Assembly: GCF_904846185.1 (NCBI RefSeq)
Contig: NZ_CAJGZQ010000005.1
Span: forward strand, 124,001 to 188,000
Origin: Psychrobacter immobilis
GTDB taxonomy: Bacteria; Pseudomonadota; Gammaproteobacteria; Pseudomonadales; Moraxellaceae
Length of the DNA: 64,000 bases
Direction of reading: 5' to 3'
The first letter of the stretch is position 1. Every line of letters starts with the position of its first letter. The notes below the pieces were generated by a model. It saw only the letters and a list, made by a program, of their open reading frames with translations. It did no database searches and was not told where the DNA came from. The translations under genes were made by a program, and so were the position numbers. This document shows, in pieces, positions 1 through 9,500 of this stretch.

Positions 1-2940
1 ATCACGTGCTTGATAGCGCAGTACGTGCAAAATTGGGCCAAAATGCTCGCCACCGATCACGTCGATACTTTTCACTTCGATCGCTGTTGGCAATACAAAG
101 GTAGACTGTTCTTGACTAACAACTGAGCTTGAGCTCATTGGCGTCTGTGCCAAGATAGTCGCCGTTGGCTCAGCGTCCATACGCTCGATATGCGCTTCAA
201 GACTACGTTTGGCATCCGCATCAATCACTGGACCCACATCTGTAGCAGCATATAAAGGATTGCCGACCGATAGCTCAGCCATATTACCTTGTAATAGCTC
301 AATTAAATTATCAGCCATTTCTTCTTGCACGCACAATATACGACAAGCTGAGCAACGCTGACCTGCTGAACCAAATGCAGATAAGACAGCGTCTCTAACC
401 ACTTGTTCTGGCAATGCCGTTGAATCAACTATCATAGCATTCTGACCACCAGTTTCGGCGATAAAAACAGGTAGCTCACCACTGGCTTGGGCATGATCAT
501 TTAGGCTTTGGTTAATACGTTGAGCCGTTTGGGTTGAACCCGTAAATATCACACCTGCTATATTGTCAGCCGCTGTCAATGCACCACCAACATCGCCAGC
601 ACCGATCACTAACTGTAAGGCTTGTGTTGGTACGCCTGCTTGGTACATTAGCTGAGCACCAAAATGGGCAATCAAGCTGGTTTGTTCGGCAGGTTTCGCC
701 ACCACCGTATTACCTGCTGCTAGCGCCGCTACGATTTGACCGGTATAGATAGCCAATGGGAAGTTCCATGGGCTAATACAGACAAAGGTACCACGTGCTT
801 TATAAACTTGACGAGATTGCTTACCAGCCAAATCGGTAAATTCATGCACGACATCGTCTAAACGCTCTGCTTCATCAGCATAAAAACGGCAGAAATCAAC
901 CGCTTCTTTGATTTCATCAATACCGTCTTGAAGGGTTTTGCCCGCTTCGATTTGGCATAGCGCCATTAGCTCAGCATAGTTTTCTTCATAGAGATCAGCT
1001 ATTTTACGCAATATTTCAGCACGCTTAGCAGCTGATACTGCTTGCCAGACACTTTGCCCTGCCACTGCCGCATCGATTGCTTGACCAGCTATTTGAGCAT
1101 TGGCATAAGTGACTTCACCAGCACTTACTTCGTGGTTCCAAGGTGCACGTACGGTTTGAGTCTCAAGCTTATGCGTTACGCCCTCTACTTCATATTCATC
1201 AACTGCTTTGCCATTGACGATGGACGTCGCTGACCAAGTTTTATGCAAATGGCTATCGATAGCAGATTTAAAGGGCAACCATTGTGACTCTACGAATATA
1301 TTAGGGCCAAAACTGGCACGGCGCGCACCATAAATCTCTAACGGCAACGGAATCTCTGGATTGTGTAACGTCGCATTGGTCAGTAGCTTGTCATAAGGAT
1401 GTACTGTCAGCTTCTCAATCGGATAAGACTTGTCTAGTAGCTGATGGACAAACGAGCTATTGGCACCGTTTTCGAGCAAGCGACGTACCAAGTACGGCAG
1501 CAAATCTTTATGCGCGCCAACTGGGGCATAGATACGTACCGGAATTTTATACGCTTGTAAGATATGATCATAAAGCGCATCGCCCATACCATGTAGACGC
1601 TGAAACTCAAACTCTCTATGCTTACTCATGGTCATAATTGACGCTAGGGTGTGCGCATTGTGTGTCGCAAACTGTGGCCAAATCAAGCCGCGCAGATGAT
1701 CTGATAACAAGAAACGCGCACAGGCAAGGTAAGCAGTATCCGTGCCTTCTTTGCGTGTCCAGACAGGATAGCCTGACAGACCTTTTTGCTGGGCAAGCTT
1801 GATCTCAGTATCCCAATAGGCGCCCTTTACCAGACGTACTGGAATACGATCTCCCACCTCAGTCGATAGCCGTGCCAACCACACCAAAATAGCGATGGCA
1901 CGCTTAGAGTAACCTTGCACGACCAAGCCAAGACCATCCCAGTCAGCCGTCAAATTGTCACGGTACAAAGACTCAAACAGTTTTAAAGAAATTTCAAGGC
2001 GGTCGGCTTCTTCGGCATCGATACTAAGATCCACATTGACTTCACGTGCCGCTTCGATGAGCAGCAAGCAGCGTTGACGTAATAAACCCATGACTTGGGC
2101 TTCTTGCGTGGCTTCATAGCGAGGGTGCAATGCTGACAGCTTGATAGATACTGATGGCTTAGGCATGCCTTCTTTGACTTTGATACTGGCAGTGGCTCTG
2201 ATCGCATGCAGGTAGTCATTGAAGTATTTTTCAGCGTCTTTATGCGCAATAGCCGCTTCACCAAGCATATCAAACGAATAGGTATAGCCTTTATTACGAT
2301 AAGGCTGGCTGTTTTTATTGGCGTCTTCGATGGTCTCGCCCAATACAAACTGATGACCCATGATGCGCATGGCTTTTTGCATGGCACTACGAATAACAGG
2401 CTCGCCCATCTTTTTAGTCATGCGATCCAAAAAGCCTGAGGCTGTGGTGCTACTATCAATACTGACGACACGACCTGTCATCATCATGCCCCATGTCGAG
2501 GCATTGACCATAAAACCGTTGTCATTTTTGATGTGCTTTTTCCAATCAGCCACACTCATTTTGTCATGAATCAACGCATCAGCAGTATAATTGTCTGGCA
2601 CTCGAATCAAGGCTTCTGCCAAGCTCATCAGCAAGATACCTTCTTGGGTATCAAGACTATACTCAAGCAGTAACGAGTCGACCATCTTGACCGCTTTGCC
2701 ATCATTACGTACATGTTCAACCAGCTGGCGCGTTTGCTCAGCAGCGGCGTCACGTTCTTCTGTGCTGGGTTTAGCAAGTGGCAATAATTTGGACAACCAG
2801 CGCTCTTCATCAACGCTATACAACGGCAAAATACGGGCGTGCAGAGTTTCTGCCGACTGGGCAATATAATCTGGCGATAGCAAATCGACAGGATTAAACA
2901 AAATCGGCTCTTGCGGGGTAAACTGGTCTACTGGGTTCAT
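1..2940 (-). CDS. putA: Bifunctional proline dehydrogenase / L-glutamate gamma-semialdehyde dehydrogenase PutA (3' end cut by window)
   Basis: PutA oxidises proline to glutamate in two steps: an FAD proline dehydrogenase passes electrons to the quinone pool, and an NAD aldehyde dehydrogenase finishes the reaction. I translated 980 codons from the ATG at 2938-2940 (MNPVDQFTPQEP...). The proline dehydrogenase barrel shows RLVKGAYWD. The aldehyde dehydrogenase part shows ISPWNFPLAIYTGQ, FTGSTQTA, AETGGQNAM and the catalytic cysteine in GSAGQRCSACR near residue 862. The N-terminus starts directly with the dehydrogenase arm and has no ribbon-helix-helix DNA-binding domain, so this PutA probably does not repress its own gene as the E. 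coli protein does. The C-terminus lies beyond position 1, so long and short PutA types cannot be told apart. Family assignment is very secure. Confidence 0.95.
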   Translation of the reverse strand, partial: MNPVDQFTPQEPILFNPVDLLSPDYIAQSAETLHARILPLYSVDEERWLSKLLPLAKPSTEERDAAAEQTRQLVEHVRNDGKAVKMVDSLLLEYSLDTQEGILLMSLAEALIRVPDNYTADALIHDKMSVADWKKHIKNDNGFMVNASTWGMMMTGRVVSIDSSTTASGFLDRMTKKMGEPVIRSAMQKAMRIMGHQFVLGETIEDANKNSQPYRNKGYTYSFDMLGEAAIAHKDAEKYFNDYLHAIRATASIKVKEGMPKPSVSIKLSALHPRYEATQEAQVMGLLRQRCLLLIEAAREVNVDLSIDAEEADRLEISLKLFESLYRDNLTADWDGLGLVVQGYSKRAIAILVWLARLSTEVGDRIPVRLVKGAYWDTEIKLAQQKGLSGYPVWTRKEGTDTAYLACARFLLSDHLRGLIWPQFATHNAHTLASIMTMSKHREFEFQRLHGMGDALYDHILQAYKIPVRIYAPVGAHKDLLPYLVRRLLENGANSSFVHQLLDKSYPIEKLTVHPYDKLLTNATLHNPEIPLPLEIYGARRASFGPNIFVESQWLPFKSAIDSHLHKTWSATSIVNGKAVDEYEVEGVTHKLETQTVRAPWNHEVSAGEVTYANAQIAGQAIDAAVAGQSVWQAVSAAKRAEILRKIADLYEENYAELMALCQIEAGKTLQDGIDEIKEAVDFCRFYADEAERLDDVVHEFTDLAGKQSRQVYKARGTFVCISPWNFPLAIYTGQIVAALAAGNTVVAKPAEQTSLIAHFGAQLMYQAGVPTQALQLVIGAGDVGGALTAADNIAGVIFTGSTQTAQRINQSLNDHAQASGELPVFIAETGGQNAMIVDSTALPEQVVRDAVLSAFGSAGQRCSACRILCVQEEMADNLIELLQGNMAELSVGNPLYAATDVGPVIDADAKRSLEAHIERMDAEPTATILAQTPMSSSSVVSQEQSTFVLPTAIEVKSIDVIGGEHFGPILHVLRYQARD

Positions 2941-3570
2941 AACAACTCCATAACTATCGTTTAAAAACCATCATAAATAGTGCTTTAGGAAGTCTGATCG
3001 TCTGGTATAACTAGCCATCACCATCATTCATTTAGATGATGGCTATCGATAGATACTTATAACAATAATCAAAAGTCCAAACGGCGCCATCACAAAACGA
3101 GAAAATCCAGCGTAGGCTGGAAGCGGTTAAGTAGGTCGTTCGACTGTTAAACGGGCTACGTTAACAATACAAAGGCAACAACGAACAGCTAAGCGGCATT
3201 AGTGCCTTCTTCTTGTTTGTAGTGAAAGGAGTGTGATGATCAGATATCGCTACATTAAAACGAAAAAGTCGCTTTAGCAAAAAAATCTGCCATCTTGGGT
3301 GCTGCTAATTCACTGTAAGAAAAACCTCTACGGCGTTGATTGAGGTGATGCGCTTAACTCGGCTATAATATCATGAAAAAAATTTTCAAACTAACGATAT
3401 TGCTTATTTTCACAAATTAATATATTTCTAAAAAACAATCAGTTACCAGCACTTTATCCCTTATGACGCACTGGTTATACTTTTCTATTTACTATTTACT
3501 ATTTACTATTAATTGTTTTATTAAATCAAACACTTGAATAAATTTAGGGGAATTTGAGCCATTTTAAACC
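2941..3570. other. Intergenic region upstream of putA
   Basis: No gene is supported here. The DNA is AT-rich and should carry the putA promoter, since putA reads left from 2940. A short run of tandem 8-base units (ctatttac-like) lies at about 3485-3510. I saw no convincing operator. Confidence 0.5.
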
Positions 3571-3605
3571 AAAAAAAACCCCTTTATCGTTTCCGAATAA
3601 AGAGG
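3571..3605 (-). terminator. Intrinsic terminator of the purine permease gene
   Basis: On the minus strand a 9-base stem (arms 3597-3605 and 3579-3587, one G-U pair) is followed by eight T residues (complement of 3571-3578). This is the first good terminator downstream of the permease stop at 3843. The MITE at 3665-3833 lies between the two, so the permease transcript probably carries the MITE sequence in its 3' untranslated region. Confidence 0.75.
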
Positions 3606-3664
3606 AATTTAACGTAACAAAACTCAAAAGCAGTAAAGTAGTATCGAACGCTTACCGCATCCTA

Positions 3665-3833
3665 GGGCGTGTCCTCAATTCAATTGATCATATCTAAACG
3701 GGCTAAAAATGGCTAAATTTTGCCAAACATCGTTAAATAGCTGATTAATATCCCGATATTATCTGCGCTATTTTCCTCGTTTGACTGCAATTTATCTCAT
3801 TTTTATCAACATTTTTGAAATGAGGACACGCCC
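3665..3833. mobile_element. MITE-like non-autonomous element, copy 1
   Basis: A 169-bp element has 13-base perfect terminal inverted repeats (gggcgtgtcctca at the left, its complement at the right) and TA on both outer flanks, consistent with a TA target duplication. It has no coding capacity. A second copy lies inverted at 47839-48008 and aligns along its whole length with scattered substitutions. Elements of this build are moved in trans by a transposase that recognises the same ends; no such transposase is in the window. It sits 9 bp past the stop codon of the permease gene. Confidence 0.8.
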
Positions 3834-3842
3834 TAGTAAAAC

Positions 3843-5138
3843 TTATAAAACCACCAATTTGGTCAGCAAAATAACGGTCAATACCCAAACTGGGATCGTG
3901 ATTTCAGAGAATTTACCGGTCATCAGTTTTACCGCGGTAAAGGTGATAAAACCAAGCGCAATACCATCAGCGATAGAGTACGTCAGCGGGGTCAATAACA
4001 GAACAACCGCTACAGGAGCCGCTTCTGTCAAATCTTCCCAGTTGATTTCTTTTAGGGTAAATAACATCAGTACCGACACATAGAAAATCGCGCCAGCTGT
4101 GGCGTAAGCAGGAATCATACCAGCCAATGGTGCAAAGAAAATACTCAGTACAAACAATACGCCAACCGTCACTGCCATCAGACCTGTACGACCACCTGAT
4201 GCCACTCCAGAAGCACTCTCAATATAACTGGTGGTCGATGACGTACCCAACATTGCACCAGCGACCGTAGCAGTAGAATCCGCCAGTAGCGCTTTGTCCA
4301 TATTAGGAATATTGCCGTCTTTATCAATCAAACCCGCTTTATTGGCAATACCAACCAAACTACCTGTTGTATCAAATAAATCGACGAATAAGAAGGCAAA
4401 AATAACGCTGATCATACCAACGTCAAACGCACCCGCAATATCAAGCTCCATCAATGTTGGTGTGATAGATGGCGGCGCAGACATGATGCCAGCAAACTGT
4501 GTATGGCCTGTCAACAAGCTAATCACGGTGATAACCAAGATACCAATCGTCACGGCACCTGGGACTTTTTTATAGACCAAACCAATAATAATAAAGAAAC
4601 CCAAAGCAGCCATCATAGGCGCAAATGAGGTCATGTCACCCAGCATCACCAATGTCGCATCACGACCGACAATGATACCTGAGCTCTGTAGCGCAATAAA
4701 TGCTAAGAAAGCACCGATACCTGCCACAATACCTTGCTTAAGGCTGTTTGGAATGGCATTGATAACCCATTCGCGAATCTTAAACAAACTCAAAATGATA
4801 AACAAGCAACCCGATAAGAAAACAGCACCTAGCGCAGTTTGCCAAGCGTAGCCCATGCCCAATACAACGCCGTAAGTAAAAAAGGCGTTCAAACCCATAC
4901 CTGGTGCGAGTGCCACCGGCAGTCTGGCATAGATACCCATAATAAAGCAGCCTATTGCCGCTGCTAAACAGGTAGCAACAAATACCGCCCCTTTATCCAT
5001 ACCAGCTTCCGCCAATACGTTGGGGTTGACAAAGATGATATAAGCCATGGTCAAAAAGGTGGTTATACCGGCAAGGATTTCCGTTTTGACTGTGGTGTTT
5101 TCACCATTAATCCCAAAATAGCGTTCAATTGCATTCAT
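3843..5138 (-). CDS. NCS2 family purine permease (guanine/hypoxanthine type)
   Basis: This 431-residue inner-membrane protein matches the AzgA-like branch of nucleobase transporters, which import guanine, hypoxanthine or adenine with protons. Diagnostic stretches are the N-terminal FGINGENTTVKTEILAGITTF, the glycine-rich ALAPGMGLNAFF, and DLFDTTGSLVGIANKAG in the middle. About a dozen hydrophobic segments run the full length, and the length is normal. The start ATG at 5136-5138 gives the expected family N-terminus. The gene stands alone, divergent from tolQ, with an inverted repeat upstream (5196-5225) and its terminator beyond a MITE. Which purine it prefers cannot be read from sequence. Confidence 0.92.
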   Translation of the reverse strand: MNAIERYFGINGENTTVKTEILAGITTFLTMAYIIFVNPNVLAEAGMDKGAVFVATCLAAAIGCFIMGIYARLPVALAPGMGLNAFFTYGVVLGMGYAWQTALGAVFLSGCLFIILSLFKIREWVINAIPNSLKQGIVAGIGAFLAFIALQSSGIIVGRDATLVMLGDMTSFAPMMAALGFFIIIGLVYKKVPGAVTIGILVITVISLLTGHTQFAGIMSAPPSITPTLMELDIAGAFDVGMISVIFAFLFVDLFDTTGSLVGIANKAGLIDKDGNIPNMDKALLADSTATVAGAMLGTSSTTSYIESASGVASGGRTGLMAVTVGVLFVLSIFFAPLAGMIPAYATAGAIFYVSVLMLFTLKEINWEDLTEAAPVAVVLLLTPLTYSIADGIALGFITFTAVKLMTGKFSEITIPVWVLTVILLTKLVVL

Positions 5139-5583
5139 AAGTGTCGCGCCCAGCTTGCTAGTGAAAGAACAAATTTATTGATGCCTAAAATAAATATGAC
5201 GTCAGCCAATGGATGGCGACGTCATTATCAAAAGACAGCGGTAACAAGGTGCAACATTTTAGAGAAGTTGCGGTACAAATTCAATCATTACCAGTGCCTT
5301 ATGGGTACAAACCCACCTTTTCAGTCAATTAAGACATAACAGCCAGATAATATTTCAGACATCCACATATAAATTAACCTTATACTATGAATTGTACAAA
5401 CAGCTGTTAATTATTTGGTATTTAACACTTTAACAAATGACCTTTTCGACATTTAGCAGTACACTAGGCGGCTGATAGCAATATGCATCATGACTGTCAT
5501 ATTATATTTTCGTTATTAAAGATCCTATCTGGTCTGCGTGTCGCGCCATGCCAGCTATTATTAATTACCCATGAGTCCCATAC
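5139..5583. other. Divergent promoter region between the purine permease and tolQ
   Basis: The region holds no gene. It must contain the leftward permease promoter and the rightward tolQ promoter. The only structure I noticed is the inverted repeat at 5196-5225. The right half (about 5340-5560) is AT-rich and could hold the tol promoter, but I cannot name a clear -35/-10 pair. Confidence 0.5.
5196..5225. promoter_or_regulatory. Inverted repeat upstream of the permease gene
   Basis: Arms of ATGACGTC and GACGTCAT, each extended by an inner GCCA/TGGC pair, face each other across a short loop. They lie 58-87 bp upstream of the permease start. No T run follows on the permease strand, so it is not a standard terminator. 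It could be an operator for a dimeric regulator or a leader hairpin. Confidence 0.4.
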
Positions 5584-6324
5584 ATGCCTGAATCATTAAA
5601 TATTATCGACCTTATTACCCAAGCCAGTCTCTTGGTGCAGATTGTGATGGCATTATTGTTATTGGCGTCTTTACTCAGTTGGGTAATTATCTTTCGTATG
5701 AGCGCGCGGCTTGGTACGGCCAAAAATTTCGATCAACAGTTTGAAACTTGGTTTTGGTCAGGTGAAGACTTAGCCAAGCTTTATCAAGGCGTACAAGGCT
5801 CGCCTGAACGCCAAGGACTTGAGCAAATATTTTATGTGGGATTCTCTGAATACTTAAGAATGCATAAAAAGCGCCAACCCAAAGATGACATCATCGATGG
5901 TGTTGAGCGCAAGCTACGAGTCGGTTTAGGACGTCAGCAGCAACTATTAGAATCAGGACTAACCACGCTAGCGAGCATTGGCTCAGTCGCGCCTTATGTT
6001 GGATTGTTCGGTACGGTTTGGGGCATCATGAACGCCTTTTTAGGGTTATCACAAACGGAACAAGCGACCCTAGCTTCTGTCGCACCTGGTATTGCCGAAG
6101 CACTAATCGCAACCGCTATGGGCTTGTTTGCAGCGATTCCTGCCGTACTGGCGTATAACCACTTTACCGCCAAATCAAGCCGCCTTTATGACTCACGTGC
6201 TCTATTTTGTGATGAAATGACAGGCATGCTCCAGCGCGAGACCAGTGCAGAAAGCACTGTTGGTAGAGACAGTATTGCTACGAGAGAAACGCAATCTACT
6301 GCCAATCAAGCACAAGGACTATGA
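5584..6324 (+). CDS. tolQ: Tol-Pal system inner-membrane motor protein TolQ
   Basis: TolQ forms, with TolR, the proton-driven motor that energises TolA to keep the outer membrane attached during division. The 246-residue product has an N-terminal membrane helix (residues about 17-38), a cytoplasmic loop and two C-terminal helices that carry the ExbB/TolQ signature (GSVAPYVGLFGTVWGIMNAF and GIAEALIATAMGLFAAIPAV). Length is normal. It is the first gene of the tol cluster, with its stop 4 bases before the tolR start, so the two are translationally close. ybgC, often found upstream in other gammaproteobacteria, is not here. Confidence 0.95.
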   Translation: MPESLNIIDLITQASLLVQIVMALLLLASLLSWVIIFRMSARLGTAKNFDQQFETWFWSGEDLAKLYQGVQGSPERQGLEQIFYVGFSEYLRMHKKRQPKDDIIDGVERKLRVGLGRQQQLLESGLTTLASIGSVAPYVGLFGTVWGIMNAFLGLSQTEQATLASVAPGIAEALIATAMGLFAAIPAVLAYNHFTAKSSRLYDSRALFCDEMTGMLQRETSAESTVGRDSIATRETQSTANQAQGL

Positions 6325-6328
6325 AATC

Positions 6329-6787
6329 ATGAAACAGAGTCCCTATCGCCGTGAAAAAAAAGCGCTAAATGCGGAGATGAATGTCGTTCCTTATATCGAT
6401 GTGATGTTGGTGCTGCTCGTCATATTTATGGTCACAGCGCCCATGCTGATTACGGGCGTCGATGTTGACTTGCCAAAAGAGCAAACCAATACCATGAGCC
6501 AAAGCCAATTACCCGTCATTGTATCCTTGACCGATAGTGGCGATATTTTTATCAGTTATGAAGACAATGTCGACCTGCCGATTAGTGAACCAGAGCTGAT
6601 TGATACTCTATCTAACTTACAAAATCAAAGTAGCGATGCTGGGGCACAGCCTTTACAAGTCATGATTAATGCCGATCAAAACAATCAATATGGCGCTATC
6701 ATGACACTCATGGCCACCTTACAACAAGCAGGCATTCAAAAGGTGGGATTATTAACAGGCGCACCCTTGCCCACACCATCATTGTAA
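6329..6787 (+). CDS. tolR: Tol-Pal system protein TolR
   Basis: TolR is the single-pass partner of TolQ and contributes the proton-path aspartate. I use the ATG at 6329 (MKQSPYRREKK), giving 152 residues, because the reading frame further upstream overlaps tolQ and has no TolR-like sequence; an AAGGA-type site lies about 11 bases before it. The membrane helix with the conserved aspartate is in VVPYIDVMLVLLVIFMV, followed by the ExbD/TolR periplasmic domain ending in MINADQNNQYG...GLLTG. It is followed after 75 bp by tolA. Confidence 0.95.
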   Translation: MKQSPYRREKKALNAEMNVVPYIDVMLVLLVIFMVTAPMLITGVDVDLPKEQTNTMSQSQLPVIVSLTDSGDIFISYEDNVDLPISEPELIDTLSNLQNQSSDAGAQPLQVMINADQNNQYGAIMTLMATLQQAGIQKVGLLTGAPLPTPSL

Positions 6788-6862
6788 TAAATCCTATTCC
6801 TCGCTCAGCTTGCTATAATAAAGTAGATAATTTGATGAACCTCGTCCTTGAGTATCTTTACC

Positions 6863-7834
6863 ATGCATAATGCTCCTGTCGTTTATGTACCGACCCAACC
6901 TGAAGGCAATGGGCTAACGTTGCCTACGCTACTTAGCGTACTGGCACATGGTCTCGTGATTGGGATACTCGTTTATACTTATCAACATACTAAAACCGAC
7001 ACTGTGGAAAGTATTGAGACGGTAATGGTCTCCCCCGAGCAATTGGCTGAGATGCAAGGTCAAATCCTTGCCAATCGTGCAACGGCAGCTAGGGCGATGC
7101 AAGCTGAAACTAATGCAAGTAGTGCATCGAGCACCTCATCATCAGAAAGTTTTAGCGATAGCGCCAGTCAGCCAAACTCGCAGCGTGTACCTGTCTTTAC
7201 GCGCTCTAACGATTCTGCCAGTCAACCAATGCTGATGAGTGAAGAGCAGCATCAACGCTTACTTGAGCAAAACCAAGACTACGAACGTCGAATGGCAGAG
7301 TGGGCAGCACAATTAGATGAGTCGGTGACAGAAGAGCATGGTCAGGTAGAGCAAAACAAAAAAGAACAGCTAATAGAAGAACAAAAACAGCTGGGCGATT
7401 TCCGTAATAAACAAAATAATCCGCCTCATATTCCACGCCCGACTGCGACTGATAAAAATTTAAAGATTAATACAGGTGATTCTGGTAGCGCAGGTCAGAG
7501 ATATGATCTAGAAGCAGACGGCAACTCAACAACATCTAATGGTGGTAGTGGCAGTACCTCTCGTTCTACTGGTGCTAGCGATAGTGATATAAAAGCACTA
7601 ATCAAAAAGAATCTTATATCACCAGAAGGAGCTAAGGGGCAAACTGTCCTAGCAACTCTGACTATTACTGTTGATAGCAGTGGTATTATAACTGGTTACA
7701 ATGCATCAGGAAGTAACCCAAAATATAACAAAGCACTAGAAGATGCAGCTAGGGTTACCAGAAAATTACCCATTGGTCCTGACGATCCTAAATACCCTAC
7801 TTTTAGCATAGAATATATTGGAACAACTAAATAA
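6863..7834 (+). CDS. tolA: Tol-Pal system protein TolA
   Basis: TolA spans the periplasm and couples the TolQR motor to TolB and Pal at the outer membrane. The product has one N-terminal membrane helix (LLSVLAHGLVIGILVYTY), a Gln/Glu/Ala/Lys-rich stalk of moderate length, a low-complexity Ser/Gly/Thr linker and a C-terminal domain (IKALIKKNLISPEGAKG to SIEYIG) with the fold seen in TolA/TonB. I chose the ATG at 6863 (323 residues); an in-frame TTG at 6848 would add five residues, and neither has a strong ribosome site. The Ala/Lys helical stalk is short compared with E. coli TolA, and the serine-rich segments are unusual. A TATAAT-like box near 6814 hints at an extra promoter. Confidence 0.88.
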   Translation: MHNAPVVYVPTQPEGNGLTLPTLLSVLAHGLVIGILVYTYQHTKTDTVESIETVMVSPEQLAEMQGQILANRATAARAMQAETNASSASSTSSSESFSDSASQPNSQRVPVFTRSNDSASQPMLMSEEQHQRLLEQNQDYERRMAEWAAQLDESVTEEHGQVEQNKKEQLIEEQKQLGDFRNKQNNPPHIPRPTATDKNLKINTGDSGSAGQRYDLEADGNSTTSNGGSGSTSRSTGASDSDIKALIKKNLISPEGAKGQTVLATLTITVDSSGIITGYNASGSNPKYNKALEDAARVTRKLPIGPDDPKYPTFSIEYIGTTK

Positions 7835-7908
7835 AACTCAGTATATAAAAATCTCATTTCTTAAATTTTAAAAGTATCAAGATTCTTTATTGATTTTAGG
7901 AGAATAAA

Positions 7909-9210
7909 TTGTACAAGTATATTTACAAAAAAAAGCTGACAACTCTGTGTATTAGCGCATCATGTTTACTTGCTTCTACTAGTTTGTCTGCCAAAGAAAT
8001 AGTCGTACTACAGGATAGTTTCGAAATTCCCGTTCAACAAAACCAAGTCGCCTTTGTGCCATTTGCTGGTGATTCTGTATTATCGCCGATTATCGTCAAC
8101 GACTTAAGCAAAGAAGGTCTAAAAATTACTAGCCAAAACCTACCGCAGCAGCCACGCAGTAGTAGCGAGCTGGCGGGTACTTTGCCAGTATGGCAAAATT
8201 TAGGTATTCCGTACTTAGTAATCGGTAGCACGCGTACCAACCGAGGTAAAATTATCACAGATTATGAAGTGATTGATGTCAAATCGGGGCGAATTCTTGA
8301 GGGTAAGCAAACCTCGACAACAAATAAAGATCCTGACAGTATGCGTCGTGCTGGACACGTCATTGCCAATAAAATCTACGCATTGATTACTGGTACGCCA
8401 GGTGACTTTTCAGGACGTATTGCTTATATTGAAGAGACTGGTGCTGGTAAAGAAAAAGTCTCACGTTTAAAAGTGATGGATGCCGATGGCGAAAATGCCA
8501 AAACCATTACTGAAGTAACCGGTTCTATCTTTTCACCAACATGGTCGCCAGATGGCAATCGCATTGCTTATTCTGTACAACGCGATAAATCTTATCCCGT
8601 TATTTATGTACAAAGTGTGAGCGGTGGCGGTGCAACCCCGTTAACGCCCTTCCCTGGCAGCAATCTCAGTCCATCATTCTCTCCTGATGGCAGTAAGATA
8701 TTATTTTCTAGCAGCTTTGAAGGTAGCGCAGATATTTATGAGATGAGTGCCAGTGGTGGTCAACCTAGAAGGCTTATCAATTGGCCAAGCAGCGAAGTGC
8801 AACCAAGTTATGCGCCTGATGGCAAATCCCTTGTTTTTGTATCAGACAAAACTGGATTTAACAAACCACAGATTTATCGTTATGAGTTTGGTTCAGGACG
8901 TACGACTAAGGTATCAAGTAGCGGTTATGCCACTAGCCCGCAATTTAGTAACGATGGCTCACAAATTGCCTTTTTAAGTGGTCGCTCAGCGGCGATCATG
9001 AATAGCGGCGGCGCTGTTACTACTAACTTGGGCAATACCGGTATCGATGAAGCACCAAGCTTTTCACCCAGTGGCAGAAATGTAATTTATGCTTCAAAAC
9101 AAGGCGGCAAAGGTAAATTAACAATTAAATCTTTGAGTAGTGGTCAATCGTTTGACATACCTGTACAAGGCATTGCTCGCTCACCAATTTGGTCATCTAG
9201 CCCTAAATAA
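7909..9210 (+). CDS. tolB: Tol-Pal system beta-propeller protein TolB
   Basis: TolB is the periplasmic partner of TolA and Pal. It starts at a TTG (7909) with a good AGGAG site 6-7 bases upstream. A Sec signal peptide ends near SLSA-KE (residues about 28-29). An N-terminal domain (GTRTNRG-like region) precedes a C-terminal propeller with repeats such as FSPTWSPDGNRIAYS, LSPSFSPDGSKILFS and VQPSYAPDGKSLVFVS. Length 433 is normal. The last 78 codons are copied exactly at 9501-9737 by a tandem duplication, but this first copy is complete. Pal, which usually follows tolB, is missing; a terminator comes next. Confidence 0.95.
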   Translation: MYKYIYKKKLTTLCISASCLLASTSLSAKEIVVLQDSFEIPVQQNQVAFVPFAGDSVLSPIIVNDLSKEGLKITSQNLPQQPRSSSELAGTLPVWQNLGIPYLVIGSTRTNRGKIITDYEVIDVKSGRILEGKQTSTTNKDPDSMRRAGHVIANKIYALITGTPGDFSGRIAYIEETGAGKEKVSRLKVMDADGENAKTITEVTGSIFSPTWSPDGNRIAYSVQRDKSYPVIYVQSVSGGGATPLTPFPGSNLSPSFSPDGSKILFSSSFEGSADIYEMSASGGQPRRLINWPSSEVQPSYAPDGKSLVFVSDKTGFNKPQIYRYEFGSGRTTKVSSSGYATSPQFSNDGSQIAFLSGRSAAIMNSGGAVTTNLGNTGIDEAPSFSPSGRNVIYASKQGGKGKLTIKSLSSGQSFDIPVQGIARSPIWSSSPK

Positions 9211-9255
9211 ACCATATTTATCATTATCTTTCTTAATTCATAAAGTCTTGCTCAT

Positions 9256-9290
9256 AAAAAAGCGCCTAATAAATAATTAGGCGCTTTTTT
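9256..9290. terminator. Bidirectional terminator downstream of tolB (copy 1)
   Basis: A stem built from AGCGCCTAATT-type arms is flanked by runs of A on the left and T on the right, so it can stop transcription from either side. It follows tolB. Confidence 0.85.
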
Positions 9291-9365
9291 ATATTGCGAA
9301 GCACGGTTAAATCATTTTGCCACTAGCATGTATTGGACAATTATTGACTAAAGTAGTAAACACGA

Positions 9366-9500
9366 TTAATCATCACTCGGATCACCCGCTGATGGATTGG
9401 GATGCCGCAGTTTTGCCACATCGTCAGCAGTCACGGTATCGGTAAAACCATTTAGGTCACTGACCACATATTGAGTAACCGCCGCCATCTGCGCATCGTT
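9366..9500 (-). pseudogene. 3' fragment of the cytochrome c gene (duplicated)
   Basis: The minus strand repeats the last 44 codons and stop of the gene at 9893-10570, without start or haem motif. It is a by-product of the tandem duplication and should not make a protein. Confidence 0.9.

Larger units (their letters stand above)
8974..9500. repeat. 527-bp tandem duplication, first unit
   Basis: This segment is identical by eye to 9501-10027. It covers tolB from codon 356 to its stop, the shared terminator and, on the other strand, the last 44 codons of the cytochrome c gene. The junction lies in a short run of T (microhomology of two or more bases), as expected from replication slippage or unequal recombination. 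The intact tolB uses this unit. Confidence 0.95.

Noticed and set aside
3781..4083. 100-codon plus-strand frame across the MITE and permease end
   Set aside because: It is antisense to the permease and starts within the MITE; no protein-like features.
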